Shown here: positions 25,946 to 35,212 of the stretch, piece by piece
How positions within the stretch are numbered: position 1 is the first letter of the stretch
Layout of the letters: the number at the start of each line of letters is the position of its first letter
Source of the DNA: Coriobacteriales bacterium
Lineage (GTDB): Bacteria; Actinomycetota; Coriobacteriia; Coriobacteriales; UBA8131
Assembly: GCA_031282405.1 (NCBI GenBank)
Contig: JAITDU010000023.1
Location: forward strand, 16,227 to 80,226
DNA: 64,000 bases
Direction of reading: 5' to 3'
Translations under genes and position numbers: made by a program
The notes under the pieces: model-generated
What the model was told of the DNA's origin: nothing
Seen by the model: only the letters and a program-made list of their open reading frames with translations
Databases searched by the model: none

Positions 25946-26362
25946 TTACGGTAGGTAGATCAGTACTCGCCTGCCAATTTGCTCGGCCCGGCTGGACAGT
26001 TCGGACAGCGACCCGTACTCCATCACCCGAGCCTGACAGGTCTGCACACAGCGCGGCACCTCGCCTTTGGCGGTAAGGTCGCCACAGAGGTCACAGAGCT
26101 CGGTTGGCTCGGGAATGTAGGTCCAGTGCATCTTGCCATGACTGATACTGCCTTCGATCTCAATATCGGCGGCCTTCTTGTCCTCGGTGGCGGCGTAGAA
26201 CTTCTCGCTGCGCAAATCCTTGGCATCAAGCGGCCAAGGGCCGTCCTCCAGCACCTTGATGCCCCACTGGCCCAAAGGCAGATCCTGCTTCATTTGGCAG
26301 GCCATCTCGCAGGACTTGCAGCCGCTGCACCAGTCGTAGTGGATCAGTAATCCATTTGCCAT
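25946..26362 (-). CDS. 4Fe-4S electron-transfer subunit of molybdoenzyme
   Basis: A 138-residue ferredoxin-like subunit. Cysteine clusters are WCSGCKSCEMACQ near residues 11-22 and LCDLCGDLTAKGEVPRCVQT CQA near residues 97-118, enough for two cubane clusters rather than the four of DmsB. It most resembles the small subunits that pair with pyrogallol-transhydroxylase-type and related cytoplasmic enzymes. ATG at 26362 is 13 bases after the end of the large-subunit gene and has GGAGAAG upstream. It would carry electrons to or from the molybdenum subunit. Confidence 0.8.
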   Translation of the reverse strand: MANGLLIHYDWCSGCKSCEMACQMKQDLPLGQWGIKVLEDGPWPLDAKDLRSEKFYAATEDKKAADIEIEGSISHGKMHWTYIPEPTELCDLCGDLTAKGEVPRCVQTCQARVMEYGSLSELSSRAEQIGRRVLIYLP

Positions 26363-26375
26363 TTTCTTCTCCTCT

Positions 26376-28694
26376 CTACACCTGTGCCAGAACGGGCGGG
26401 GCGGGCAGATGGTTATCCAAATCGTTGTCGTCGGTGACCTTGTAGACCTTGCAGATCTCGCACTTGAAGGTGTCGCCAAAGCCCAGCTTACCAATGGCCT
26501 TGTGCGGCATGATCACGTTGATGTTGGACTTGCGAAAACCATACAACGACGGCTCCTCCGGGTCATCCTCGGGATACCACCAGCCATGATGGGCGTGTAC
26601 TACACGGGGATCCAGCGAGTAGGTCAAGCTGGCCTTTTGTTTAACGCGGCCAAAGGGGTTCTCGATCCAGGCCCAGTCACCGTCTTCGATACCCAGACTT
26701 TTGGCGGTGTCCGGATGCAGTTCCAGCAGCGGCCACTTGACCTGCTGACGCAGGCGGTCAATCTGGCGATGTTCAGAGTGGAAGGAGGTGTAGCTGCGTC
26801 CACCGGTGGTCAGCACCAGCGGGTATTCCTTGAACAGTTCGGGGGTGGAGATGGGCGAGCGAGGCGGCTCGACGAAGTAGGGCAGCGGGTCGTCACCATA
26901 GTTGCTATAGGCATGTGACCACAGCTCAATGCGACCGGTCTGGCTCATGTAGCCTAAGCCCCCATCAAAGCGCATCAGGCCCTTCTCGCACTTGCGGTAA
27001 ATCTCCTCGGGTTGGATGGTGTGCTTCTGCTGCAGGGTCTCAAAGGTCTCGCCGGGGGGCAGGAGATATTTTTCAAAGTATTTGGCCGGCGTGTTTACCT
27101 CGTTCCAATACTCTGGGAAGAGTCGTTTACCCACCTCGATCATGAACTCCAGGTCGGAGTAACCCTCCACCACGTCGATGGCCTTGTTACACATACCGTA
27201 AAAGGCGATGTTGAAGCTGTAGTGGCTGACCACCAATGTGTCGTGTTCCACCCAGGTTTTTAGCGGGATGACCAGGTCACAAACCGCCATGGTTGTGGGG
27301 TTGTGAAAGATCTCGGTAGCGCAGGCGAACTCGAAGGAGTTCTTCATTGCTTCCAACCAGCGAGTTTGAGCAGCTGAGATAGCACCACCGACCACATTGG
27401 AGCTCTGAAAGACGCCCATCCGCAGACGATAAGGTTCAAAACTCTCCAGAGTATCCAATACGCTGTCCGGATGGTTGGTGCTCATCAGGTCGCAGACGAA
27501 GGGGAACTCCTTGGCTCCAATTCGCTTATCGAACAACTGCTTGCTGACAGTGTCAGCTTCCATGGCACGACTGATCATGTCCACGTTGGTGTCATTTTTA
27601 GTCGGTAGGCCCAGCGTGTTGCCGCCAGGGACATCCATGTTATCTGTGATGGCAATCAGTGACAACAGAGCGTGGCCAACCTGAATGCCGTTGGGATTTT
27701 GATCCACGGCCAGGCCCCAACCGATGGCAGAGTGTTTGCCCTCAGGGTGAGCCGCGTATTTGCGGGCTGCGTCGTAGATCTGCTCGGCTGGTACCCAGGT
27801 AATCTTCTCAACCTTTTCTGGCGGGTATTCCTGGACACGCTCCTGCAGCGCCTCGAAGCCATAGGTCCACTTTTCAACCGCGTCATGATCGTAAAGATCC
27901 TCGTTGATGATTACGTTGAGCAAGGACAGTGCCAAGGCGGCATCGGTACCGGGGCGCAGTTGTAGGTGGACGTCAGCCTTGGAGGCTATCCAGGTCAGAC
28001 GCGGGTCGGCAACAATCAGCTTGGTATCGCAGTCTTTCATCATGTCCACAACCGAATGTCCCCAGAAACCGTCAGCGTTGCTTTTGAGCGGCTCCTTGCC
28101 CCAGAGCAAGATGTAGTTGGGGGCACTCCAGCCTTCGTGGTCGTAGCGGTCGGCGTAGCGGGCGGCATAGTCGATCTCTGGATATCCGCCGCCCATCAGG
28201 TAGGCCACCGAACTCACACGCGGGGCGTAACAGGACCAGCCGCTCTGGGCATAACAGGCGTTGGGTGAGCCAAAACTCATAAAGGTCAGCTCGTTGTGAT
28301 ACATCGTGGCCTCACGGCCGGTGCCGCAGAAAACGACGATGCTCTCCGGCCCATAGGTATCGCGGAAGTAGCGTGTCTTCTCCTCCAAAAGATCCATGGC
28401 TTCGTCCAGCGATATCTCCCGCCACTTGTTCTTGCCACGATCAGCGCGGTCGCGGATCTGCGGCCTGTAGATGCGATCCTTGTGATAGACCACGTCTTTG
28501 ATGGCCAGACATCTGGGGCAAAGTGCCCCGCGGTTGATGGGATGTTCAGGGTCGCCTTCTACGTCTACCAGCTTGCCGTCCTTAACATGCAGTTGCACAC
28601 CGCAACCCACCGGGTGACATCCTGGTGGTGACCAGGCGCAACTGCGGACAATGGTTTCGCCCATCTCCTCTCGCTTCCATGGTTTTGCGGCCAT
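26376..28694 (-). CDS. Molybdopterin-dependent oxidoreductase, large subunit
   Basis: A 772-residue member of the DMSO reductase superfamily. The N-terminal cluster ligands are in CAWSPPGCHPVGCGVQLHV and GALCPRC (residues 19-58). Cofactor-binding segments include NYILLWGKEPLKSN, LIVADPRLTWIASKAD and, at the C-terminus, VHAHHGWWYPEDD. A cysteine in SGWSCYAPRVSS near residue 150 is a candidate metal ligand, uncertain. There is no Tat signal, so the enzyme is probably cytoplasmic, unlike most DMSO reductases; this fits dehydroxylases, hydratases and related enzymes of Eggerthellales. It heads an operon with an Fe-S subunit and an MFS carrier. ATG at 28694. Confidence 0.8.
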   Translation of the reverse strand: MAAKPWKREEMGETIVRSCAWSPPGCHPVGCGVQLHVKDGKLVDVEGDPEHPINRGALCPRCLAIKDVVYHKDRIYRPQIRDRADRGKNKWREISLDEAMDLLEEKTRYFRDTYGPESIVVFCGTGREATMYHNELTFMSFGSPNACYAQSGWSCYAPRVSSVAYLMGGGYPEIDYAARYADRYDHEGWSAPNYILLWGKEPLKSNADGFWGHSVVDMMKDCDTKLIVADPRLTWIASKADVHLQLRPGTDAALALSLLNVIINEDLYDHDAVEKWTYGFEALQERVQEYPPEKVEKITWVPAEQIYDAARKYAAHPEGKHSAIGWGLAVDQNPNGIQVGHALLSLIAITDNMDVPGGNTLGLPTKNDTNVDMISRAMEADTVSKQLFDKRIGAKEFPFVCDLMSTNHPDSVLDTLESFEPYRLRMGVFQSSNVVGGAISAAQTRWLEAMKNSFEFACATEIFHNPTTMAVCDLVIPLKTWVEHDTLVVSHYSFNIAFYGMCNKAIDVVEGYSDLEFMIEVGKRLFPEYWNEVNTPAKYFEKYLLPPGETFETLQQKHTIQPEEIYRKCEKGLMRFDGGLGYMSQTGRIELWSHAYSNYGDDPLPYFVEPPRSPISTPELFKEYPLVLTTGGRSYTSFHSEHRQIDRLRQQVKWPLLELHPDTAKSLGIEDGDWAWIENPFGRVKQKASLTYSLDPRVVHAHHGWWYPEDDPEEPSLYGFRKSNINVIMPHKAIGKLGFGDTFKCEICKVYKVTDDNDLDNHLPAPPVLAQV

Positions 28695-28917
28695 AAGTTA
28701 CCATCCCTTCCTCTGATTTGATTGCTTGTTGTCATTACCTATACTAGTAAACGCACCCCGGCTTATTCAATGTACAAACCGCGCATACCGAACAAGGCTT
28801 GTTGACGCCAGTGTCCTTGTGTCGTAATGGCTTAAACAATCCACGCCAATTGTTCAGTTTGCTACCCTCTGACGACAGTTATGCTTTTTGGTAGCCGTTG
28901 AAGGAGGGAGAGTTTCT

Positions 28918-29199
28918 ATGCCCGGCACTTCGATGCATGTCTGCTTTCGCTGCGGGCTGTGTCGACCACCACGCGAACCGTTTTTGCAATGCCCGCAATG
29001 CGGCTCGCTAAACGACCCGGAGCGGGGTGAGTTTGGCAACTGTAAGCAGTGTGGTGCCGTGTTGCCGCCGCGGAATCTGCCCGAACCAGCATTCTGTATG
29101 CGGGTAGGTAAACCGTGCGCTAACCCCTGCAAACAGGCCGATAGAGAACCGCAGGATGCAAGCCGCGGCTGCATCTACCACACTTCAACCGAGAATTGA
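28918..29199 (+). CDS. Small zinc-ribbon protein
   Basis: A 93-residue protein with many cysteine pairs: CFRCGLC, CPQCGSL, CKQCGAV and a final CANPC. The first four pairs would make two zinc ribbons. It has no enzyme domain that I recognise. AAGGAGGGAG lies upstream of ATG at 28918. It is divergent from the molybdoenzyme operon and immediately upstream of the second MFS gene. A role in regulation or metal handling is possible but not shown. Confidence 0.55.
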   Translation: MPGTSMHVCFRCGLCRPPREPFLQCPQCGSLNDPERGEFGNCKQCGAVLPPRNLPEPAFCMRVGKPCANPCKQADREPQDASRGCIYHTSTEN

Positions 29200-29318
29200 G
29201 GATTGCTCGCCTTGCACAACGCTTTACCAGTAGAGGCAAGCAACTCTAAGCTGCTCAAGTGTAACCAAGCCGGGGACAAGAAAAGTTGGCTCGACGTCGA
29301 TAACAAAGGAGAGGGTAA

Positions 29319-30566
29319 TTGAACATCGAACCAAGTACCAGCAAGCACCGTTACCAAAACCACGTAGCGGTGGGTGTTGTCATGCTGTTTGTCGGGGTGG
29401 CTATGGCTGCTGTGCAGTACAAGGTGCCGACAATCCTTGTAGCAGTACAGGAAAGTTTTGGCATGGACAACGACCTGGGCTCTTGGTTGATGTCCATCTT
29501 TACCCTGATGACTGTGTTCTTTGCCATTCCAGCCGGGGCCCTGTCGCAAAAATACAGTCCTAGACTACTTATTGGCATGGCCGGTATCCTGGCAATCGCA
29601 GGTTCGCTGCTAGGAGCTTTTGCTGACCTGGCACCAGTACTCATCGTCTCCCGGGCAATTGAGGGCGTGGCTCTTTGTGTTACCACCACCTGCGGACCTG
29701 TGGTGGTGCAAAAATGCGTCCGTCCTACCAAGATCGGCACCGCCATGGGCATCTTTGGCATCTGGGGTTGTGTGGGATCGGTAGTTGCCATGCTGCTGAC
29801 CCCGCAACTGTATGTGAGTCAGGGCTACGTCTTTACCTGGGTGTTCTTCGCAATAGTCGTCTTGGTCGCCGTGGTGGTGATGTTCCTCTACATTCGTATT
29901 CCGAACCGCAGTATGAGAGGGGCCGAACCGTCAAGATTTGCAGATAGAAAGTTGGTAGCAAGCGATTCACACACCGTTGTTATGCCAGCTAGGCCACGCT
30001 ACCTGGAGCTGTTTACTCGTGATATAGGTCTTTTCTTTGCTGCCTTTTTAATTGTTAATCTGATATTTCTGGCCGTTTTGGGCTACGTACCAACCATCCT
30101 GCAGTTGCAGGGCATGGAGGCATCGTTTTCCGGCTTCGTTACCACACTGCCTATGATGTGCTCGGTCATCATCTCGCCGCTCTGCGGCATCATCAGCGAC
30201 CGCTTTGGTCACTCCAAGGTGCTGCTGGCTGTTACCATGCTTGGCCAGGCGGCAGGCGCGTTTTTGCTCTACACCTCTACCGGCGTCCTGCTATGGTTAG
30301 GAGCGGCACTGCTCGGCCTTCTGGGAACCGGTGCTATGGGTCTGGTTCTGACCGTCTTTATCCGCTTGTTGCCGCGCCCGGAACTGGCCACCATTGGTAT
30401 GGGCGTCTTTGCAACCGTACAGGGCTTGGGGCAATTTTTGGGAACCTTTCTCATTTCGCTGTTGCTTGGTGCGGACCTTAGCAACACTATGTTGGCCGGC
30501 ATCGTCATTGTCGCGCTGGGTGTAATCGGATCCGCCTGCTCCTTGGCCATCAGATTGAAATCCTGA
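29319..30566 (+). CDS. MFS transporter
   Basis: A 415-residue carrier with about twelve hydrophobic segments; after the second span AGALSQKYSPRLLIG replaces the common loop motif, and in the second half GIISDRFGHSKVLLA is a clear copy. TTG at 29319 is taken as the start because AAAGGAGAGG lies just upstream and no ATG or GTG is better placed. It follows the zinc-ribbon gene by 119 bases. It resembles the MFS proteins that accompany flavoprotein and molybdoenzyme reductases in Eggerthellales. Substrate unknown. Confidence 0.8.
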   Translation: MNIEPSTSKHRYQNHVAVGVVMLFVGVAMAAVQYKVPTILVAVQESFGMDNDLGSWLMSIFTLMTVFFAIPAGALSQKYSPRLLIGMAGILAIAGSLLGAFADLAPVLIVSRAIEGVALCVTTTCGPVVVQKCVRPTKIGTAMGIFGIWGCVGSVVAMLLTPQLYVSQGYVFTWVFFAIVVLVAVVVMFLYIRIPNRSMRGAEPSRFADRKLVASDSHTVVMPARPRYLELFTRDIGLFFAAFLIVNLIFLAVLGYVPTILQLQGMEASFSGFVTTLPMMCSVIISPLCGIISDRFGHSKVLLAVTMLGQAAGAFLLYTSTGVLLWLGAALLGLLGTGAMGLVLTVFIRLLPRPELATIGMGVFATVQGLGQFLGTFLISLLLGADLSNTMLAGIVIVALGVIGSACSLAIRLKS

Positions 30567-30778
30567 CAGATCTGTTGACTTGTTCCTTTACATTGCTTGT
30601 TCGGTCCCGGCATGTATTACTCTATTTTCGAGAGAAAAATAGCTATAGCATTAGGGAAGAAGGCTTCTTTATCTCATTGCATTTTCGCTTTTTTGTCCCA
30701 TAGATCGATCTTTTCAATAGCCCCACGAAAACTTCCTGTCGAGTTTCGCCTGCTGAACAGAGGTTTGTCCGCAATAAG

Positions 30779-30818
30779 AAAACTCCCGTCCGAACTTGAC
30801 GTTCAGACGGGAGTTTTT
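30779..30818. terminator. Bidirectional rho-independent terminator
   Basis: AAAACTCCCGTC (30779-30790) pairs with GACGGGAGTTTT (30806-30817), with an inner GAAC/GTTC stem and T-rich ends on both strands. It lies between the MFS gene and the genomic island. Confidence 0.85.
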
Positions 30819-31085
30819 ACTCTGTCCGAATGTTCCTTGGGAATAAAATCAGTATTAAATTTAGTATCAGCAGCCGTTTTTTAACGCTAAAAACCTACTT
30901 CTACCAGCGCTTTTACCGCTTCGGTGATTTACTCCCACTCGCCGGGTCCATATCGATACTAAGCATATTTAGTTAGGGATTATTATATCTTATGCTTGAT
31001 TCTATCCTCATTCTACTTGCTATTTGCGGCGTGGGGATTTTTTAGTATCAAAATAGTATCACGCCAAATTTGTTCTACTGGTGTA
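30819..31085. other. Left part of island: repeats and att core, no gene
   Basis: The stretch is AT-rich and holds TAGTATCA three times, at 30862, 31043 and 31054, the last two 11 bp apart as integrase arm-type sites often are. The att-like core is at 30929-30940. I find no integrase gene. Confidence 0.4.
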
Positions 31086-31232
31086 TCAGGTTTTCACTCT
31101 GTCAAAACGTCGGCACACACCACAAGATTTTTCTTTTGCAGCCGCCGCAACAGCATGGACGATGCCGCGCATGGCCTCAAGCATCAGCCCTATCGCCGCA
31201 TCTTGCTCGACTGCGTATTCCTCAATCGTCAT
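31086..31232 (-). CDS. Small hypothetical protein after the Bro-N/Fic gene
   Basis: A 48-codon frame beginning MTIEEYAVEQDAAIGLMLEA, predicted helical, ending with CGVCRRF. It begins 17 bases after the Fic stop codon on the same strand, so it could be the last gene of the cassette. Ribosome site is weak (GAAGTG). No known family; a role as Fic partner is speculation. Confidence 0.35.
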   Translation of the reverse strand: MTIEEYAVEQDAAIGLMLEAMRGIVHAVAAAAKEKSCGVCRRFDRVKT

Positions 31233-31249
31233 CGCTATAACACACTTCG

Positions 31250-32140
31250 TTATGTCACGCCCCAGTCCGTAATTTCCTCCTCCTGCTCGTAGTAATACGA
31301 GTAATCAACGCCTTTCGTAAACATCTCGCGGTCGTTTATCCTGTCGGTCAGCGCAGGTTTGAGTAGGGATTTTATCGGCCTGCTGTCCGACGCGCTTTTC
31401 ACCATCGCGTCAAGGTACTCCTTCTTGGCAACCTTGCTCCAATCCACGCAGAGCTTCAAATTCTTTTTGAGAATAAGGTCGAGCCATATCCTTGTACTTC
31501 TGCCGTTGCCCTCCATAAACGGGTGGCAGACGTTCATCTCGACGTATTTGTCGATGATTTCCTCAAAGCTGTCCTCCGGCATCCGCTCGACCGTCCGCAG
31601 CGATTCCGTGAGGTACTGCGCCATTGCAAACTGGAAGCCGCCCTTGGCGATATTAAGTGTTCTTATCTGTCCAGCGAAGCCGTACAGACCTCCGAACAGA
31701 TAGCCGTGAATCTGCTGCAAGCCTTTGACGGTGCCAACCTCGATTTCATTGAGCAGCGAACTATCAAAAAGCGCATATGCCTTGGACTTACTCTTGCCGT
31801 CGATGGTTTCGCCGGAATAGGTGAACCACTCGATGAAGCGGTTGGCCTTTTTGCCGGGAAACTCCTTGGCGAGTGCGATAATGCCGTCGTTGGTAAGGCA
31901 ATCCGTTACTCGGCGTTTGCCATCCGGTGCCATAAGTTTGAACCCCTTACAATTTGTAAGGACTTTGCTTCCAGCCTTTTTCAGGCGACTTTTTAACACA
32001 TACCAGTAGTTCCGCGCACCCGCGCTTTGGCTCAAAACAGCGACAACATCGACAACGGAGAACCACCACTTGGATGTCTCATCATCCCAGACAGCCCGTA
32101 CCTCTTGGTCATCGAAGAATCGAATCGATACTTTACTCAT
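31250..32140 (-). CDS. Bro-N/Fic fusion protein, probable AMP transferase
   Basis: A 296-residue protein. Residues 1-100 are a Bro-N domain ([20 protein letters not shown] and [14 protein letters not shown]). The C-terminal part is a Fic domain with the intact catalytic motif [12 protein letters not shown] near residue 207, the usual sequence for transfer of AMP from ATP to a target hydroxyl. An inhibitory (S/T)xxxE(G/N) helix was not found with confidence, so how activity is held in check is unclear. ATG at 32140 has GGGAG 8 bases upstream; that site is part of the att-like repeat at 32147-32157. A 26-codon ORF ends 5 bases before the start. Targets are unknown. Confidence 0.8.
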   Translation of the reverse strand: MSKVSIRFFDDQEVRAVWDDETSKWWFSVVDVVAVLSQSAGARNYWYVLKSRLKKAGSKVLTNCKGFKLMAPDGKRRVTDCLTNDGIIALAKEFPGKKANRFIEWFTYSGETIDGKSKSKAYALFDSSLLNEIEVGTVKGLQQIHGYLFGGLYGFAGQIRTLNIAKGGFQFAMAQYLTESLRTVERMPEDSFEEIIDKYVEMNVCHPFMEGNGRSTRIWLDLILKKNLKLCVDWSKVAKKEYLDAMVKSASDSRPIKSLLKPALTDRINDREMFTKGVDYSYYYEQEEEITDWGVT

Positions 32141-32145
32141 ATGGC

Positions 32146-32226
32146 CTACTCCCACTCCCTCGCGAGATTCATGTATCGCAGGATTTTCGTTGATTTATCA
32201 GGGGTTTTGGTAATCGTATTATCCAT
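32146..32226 (-). CDS. 26-residue leader ORF upstream of Bro-N/Fic gene
   Basis: The frame starts [18 protein letters not shown] and its last residues are REWE before TAG, echoing the IEWE-stop of GuaA because its 3' end is an att-like repeat. AGGA lies 6 bases before ATG at 32226. It ends 5 bases before the Fic gene, so the two are likely translated together. It has no inhibitory Fic motif. Coding status uncertain. Confidence 0.4.
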   Translation of the reverse strand: MDNTITKTPDKSTKILRYMNLAREWE

Positions 32227-32308
32227 TTTAATCCTATAATTCGTCGTTTCCATTGCTTTGCACATCAAAATCACAGCGACGGTTTTCGTGCTATTGTTCG
32301 GTCGGGTA

Positions 32309-34177
32309 TTACTCCCACTCAATAGTCCCCGGCGGCTTGCTGGTTATATCGTAGACGACGCGATTGACGCCTTCCACCTCGGCGACGATGCGGGAGGATA
32401 TGCGGGCGAGCAGATCGTAGGGTAGGCGCGCCCAGTCGGCGGTCATGGCGTCGCGGGACTCTACGGCGCGCAGGATGATCGGGTGGGCGTAGGTGCGCTC
32501 GTCGCCCATCACGCCGACACTGCGGATGTCGGGCAGCACGGCGAAGTATTGCCAAACCGCGCGCTCGCCGCCGTCGGGAACAGCAGCAGTGGCAGCAGCC
32601 CCGCCGTCAGAACCAGCAGCAGCAGTATCCCCACCGACACCACGACTAGCAGCGACATCAGCGCCGGTTCGCTCAGAGTTGCGCATGCCGGTCTGGGCAA
32701 ACAGCGCCTCATTGTAAGCGTCAATCTCCTCGCGCACGATGGCGTCGGCATTGCGCAGCAGTTCCAGCTTCTCATGCGTCACGTCGCCGATGATGCGCAC
32801 GGCCAGGCCAGGACCGGGGAAGGGCTGGCGATGAACGATGTGGTCGGGCAGTCCCAGCGCCGTGCCGAGCGCCCGCACCTCGTCCTTAAAGAGGTTACGC
32901 AACGGTTCAAGCAGGTCGAAGTGCACGCCCTGGGGGAAGGGGATCAGATTGTGGTGGCTTTTGATAGTTGCTGCCTGTTTGGAGCCCGTAGCCACAGAGC
33001 CGTCAGCAGCCGCAACAGCGCCGCCGCGCGAGACGCCGCTCTCAATGACATCCGGGTAGATAGTGCCCTGAGCCAGGTAGCGTACCGGCGCGCCGTTGCG
33101 CTGCTCGATTATTGCGGCCTCTTCAAAGAACACCCGCCAGAACTCGCTGCCGATGATACGGCGCTTTTGCTCGGGGTCGCTGACATTGGATAACGCCTGA
33201 ATAAAGCGATCTGCTGCCCGTACATGAATGAAATCCACATCAAATTGCTGGCTGAATACTGTCTCGACTTCTTCTGGTTCGTCTCTTCGCAACAGCCCGG
33301 TGTCCACGAACACACAGGTTAATTGTCTGCCGATGGCATGGGCTAACAGCGCCGCAACCACGCTGGAATCAACCCCGCCGCTGAGGCCAAGGATTACGCG
33401 CTCGGTGCCCACCTGGGCACGTACTTCGCCGGTGATGCGCTCGATAATCGAGCTCGTCGTCCAGCCGGGTTTGAGTCCGGCGACATCGAACAGGAAATGC
33501 CTGAGCATCTGGTTGCCGTAGGTAGTGTGATGTACCTCGGGATGGAACTGCGTGGCAAACAGCCTGCGCGGCACACACTCCATGGCAGCAACCGGAGTGG
33601 TGGAAGTCGACGCGGTCACAACGAAACCCTCGGGCACCGCGCTGACCGAGTCGCGATGACTCATCCAGACCGTCTGCTTATCCGGCGTGCTGCCCAGCAA
33701 GGCCGACGCGGCACCCTCGTCCTGGGCGCGAACCAGCGTGGCTGGACCGTACTCACCTACGTCTGTCTGTGGCACACTGCCACCCAGTGCCTGTGCCATG
33801 GCCTGCATGCCGTAGCAAAAACCCAGCACCGGTACACCCAGTTCAAGCAGCTTGGGGTTAAGCTTGGGGGCATCTGCGGCATAGACACTGGCCGGGCCGC
33901 CGGAGAGAATAAGGGCCGCAGGCGGATTAGATGCTAATATATTAGTATCTATATCAAAGGGGACGACCTCGCTGTAAACATTGAGATCACGCACCCGCCG
34001 GGCAATCAACTGGCCGTATTGAGCGCCAAAATCCACGACTACCACGCGCGGTGGCGGCGTTGTGTGTTGCCGACACGACTCCTGTTTATCTTGCGGGTCA
34101 GCCTGGTCTGAGTGCACATGCTGCCGGCGCAGCTCTTGTCGTTGCTCCCGCTGTAATTCTTGCTTATTTTCTTGCAC
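32309..34177 (-). CDS. guaA: GMP synthase (glutamine-hydrolysing)
   Basis: A 622-residue enzyme converting XMP to GMP with glutamine and ATP. The glutaminase domain starts at VVVVDFGAQYGQLIARR near residue 44 and has the nucleophile in GFCYGMQ and the His/Glu in FHPEVHH. The ATP pyrophosphatase loop is LSGGVDSS. The C-terminal dimerisation domain ends IEWE. It is longer than the usual 515-525 residues owing to a Gln-rich N-terminal extension, an Ala/Gly/Ser-rich insertion of about 15 residues before AATIKSHHNL, and one of about 45 residues after GMRNSERTG. GTG at 34177 has AAAGGAG upstream. An island is inserted at its 3' end. Confidence 0.95.
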   Translation of the reverse strand: MQENKQELQREQRQELRRQHVHSDQADPQDKQESCRQHTTPPPRVVVVDFGAQYGQLIARRVRDLNVYSEVVPFDIDTNILASNPPAALILSGGPASVYAADAPKLNPKLLELGVPVLGFCYGMQAMAQALGGSVPQTDVGEYGPATLVRAQDEGAASALLGSTPDKQTVWMSHRDSVSAVPEGFVVTASTSTTPVAAMECVPRRLFATQFHPEVHHTTYGNQMLRHFLFDVAGLKPGWTTSSIIERITGEVRAQVGTERVILGLSGGVDSSVVAALLAHAIGRQLTCVFVDTGLLRRDEPEEVETVFSQQFDVDFIHVRAADRFIQALSNVSDPEQKRRIIGSEFWRVFFEEAAIIEQRNGAPVRYLAQGTIYPDVIESGVSRGGAVAAADGSVATGSKQAATIKSHHNLIPFPQGVHFDLLEPLRNLFKDEVRALGTALGLPDHIVHRQPFPGPGLAVRIIGDVTHEKLELLRNADAIVREEIDAYNEALFAQTGMRNSERTGADVAASRGVGGDTAAAGSDGGAAATAAVPDGGERAVWQYFAVLPDIRSVGVMGDERTYAHPIILRAVESRDAMTADWARLPYDLLARISSRIVAEVEGVNRVVYDITSKPPGTIEWE

Positions 34178-34773
34178 CGCTGCTCCTTTGTAAACCGTCT
34201 GTACCAGTATACCCAGAAACCGGCCCGAGGGCGCACCAGAATGCTGACGCACGATGGATCTCCTTACGGGCCGGCCTACCGAGCATATCTTCTCGCAGTG
34301 TGTCACTTTATACGTCCTTATGAAGCGCAAAGCACGTCCCCATGAAGCGTTTGTCCCCATAAGTCGGCGCGCGCAGTGGTTCATAACGTGATAGATACGG
34401 GTGAAGACGTTTGTCTCCATGAGCCGACGCGCGCAGTGCGCGCAGTGGACGGGGAAAGGCGGGCACAAGCCGTGCTAGGTCGTATGAGCCGACGCACGCA
34501 GCGCGCGCAGTGGACGCGCAGTTGCGCTTAAAAGAATACTTGTATACAATTTGTGGGTTCGCTTTCAAAGCCCCGTGACACTTTGAAACGCCAACGAACG
34601 CCCTTGTAGCCGAGAAATGCTTCAACGTCCAGGAAGCCTTGTCTCGATAGCCCCGTGGTGCACACTAACGCATACGGCGACGCGATGCGATCTGATACCG
34701 CCCGCCGACGCTGCCGACGTGGCCTGACACTACGGATATGCGCCATCAAGGGCAAGAACATACGGAGGATTTT
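34178..34773. other. Divergent intergenic region guaA-rplM with 60-bp repeats
   Basis: Two 30-base copies of a GC-rich unit (GTTTGTCYCCATRAGYCGRC plus CGCGCAGTG) lie at 34349-34378 and 34409-34438, exactly 60 bp apart, and a third partial copy (ATGAGCCGACGCACGCAG) follows at 34484. GCGCGCAGTGGACG also recurs at 34436 and 34503. No gene is supported here; the promoters of guaA and rplM must lie within it. Confidence 0.5.
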
Positions 34774-35208
34774 GTGGGAACATATTATGCTAAAGACGGC
34801 GAGGTCAAGCGTGACTGGGTCTTGATCGACGCCACCGATAAAGTACTCGGCCGGGTTGCCTCTACGGCCGCACAGATACTCAGAGGCAAACACAAACCAC
34901 AGTTTACATCGCACATTGACACGGGCGATTTCGTGGTCATTATCAATGCTGAGAAGATCAGAGTAACTGGCGCCAAGGCTGCACAGAAAACGTATTATCG
35001 CCACAGTGGTTATCCCGGTGGCTTGAAGGCCGAATCGTTTGCAAAAGCTATGGAACGACACCCGGAACGTGTGCTTGAACACGCTGTCAAGGGTATGTTG
35101 CCTAAAAATACCCTTGGACGTGCCCAGGGCAGAAAACTGAAGGTCTATGCTGGCCCGGAGCACCCTCACCAGGCGCAGCGCCCACGCAAGATAGAATTGG
35201 AGGCTTGA
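34774..35208 (+). CDS. rplM: Ribosomal protein uL13
   Basis: A 144-residue ribosomal protein of the large subunit, of usual length. Typical segments are [18 protein letters not shown] at the start, [19 protein letters not shown] and [23 protein letters not shown] at 34774 is preferred because GGAGG ends 5 bases before the codon region and the family begins at this point; an upstream in-frame ATG at 34738 adds unconserved residues. It is followed after 4 bases by rpsI, the standard pairing. Confidence 0.95.
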   Translation: MGTYYAKDGEVKRDWVLIDATDKVLGRVASTAAQILRGKHKPQFTSHIDTGDFVVIINAEKIRVTGAKAAQKTYYRHSGYPGGLKAESFAKAMERHPERVLEHAVKGMLPKNTLGRAQGRKLKVYAGPEHPHQAQRPRKIELEA

Positions 35209-35212
35209 GCCC

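Larger units (their letters stand above)
30929..32320. mobile_element. Small genomic island at the 3' end of guaA
   Basis: TTACTCCCACTC occurs at 32309-32320, where it covers the guaA stop codon and last residues (IEWE-stop), and again at 30929-30940. An 11-base copy, TACTCCCACTC, is at 32147-32157. The guaA 3' end is a known integration site for tyrosine-recombinase islands. The 1.39-kb interval holds a Bro-N/Fic gene and two tiny ORFs but no integrase, so it is a non-autonomous or decayed island; the middle copy suggests two units in tandem. Confidence 0.65.

Noticed and set aside
32146..32226. Idea that the 26-codon ORF is a Fic antitoxin of the VbhA/FicA type
   Set aside because: It lacks the (S/T)xxxE(G/N) inhibitory motif and is much shorter than known antitoxins; kept only as a possible small gene.
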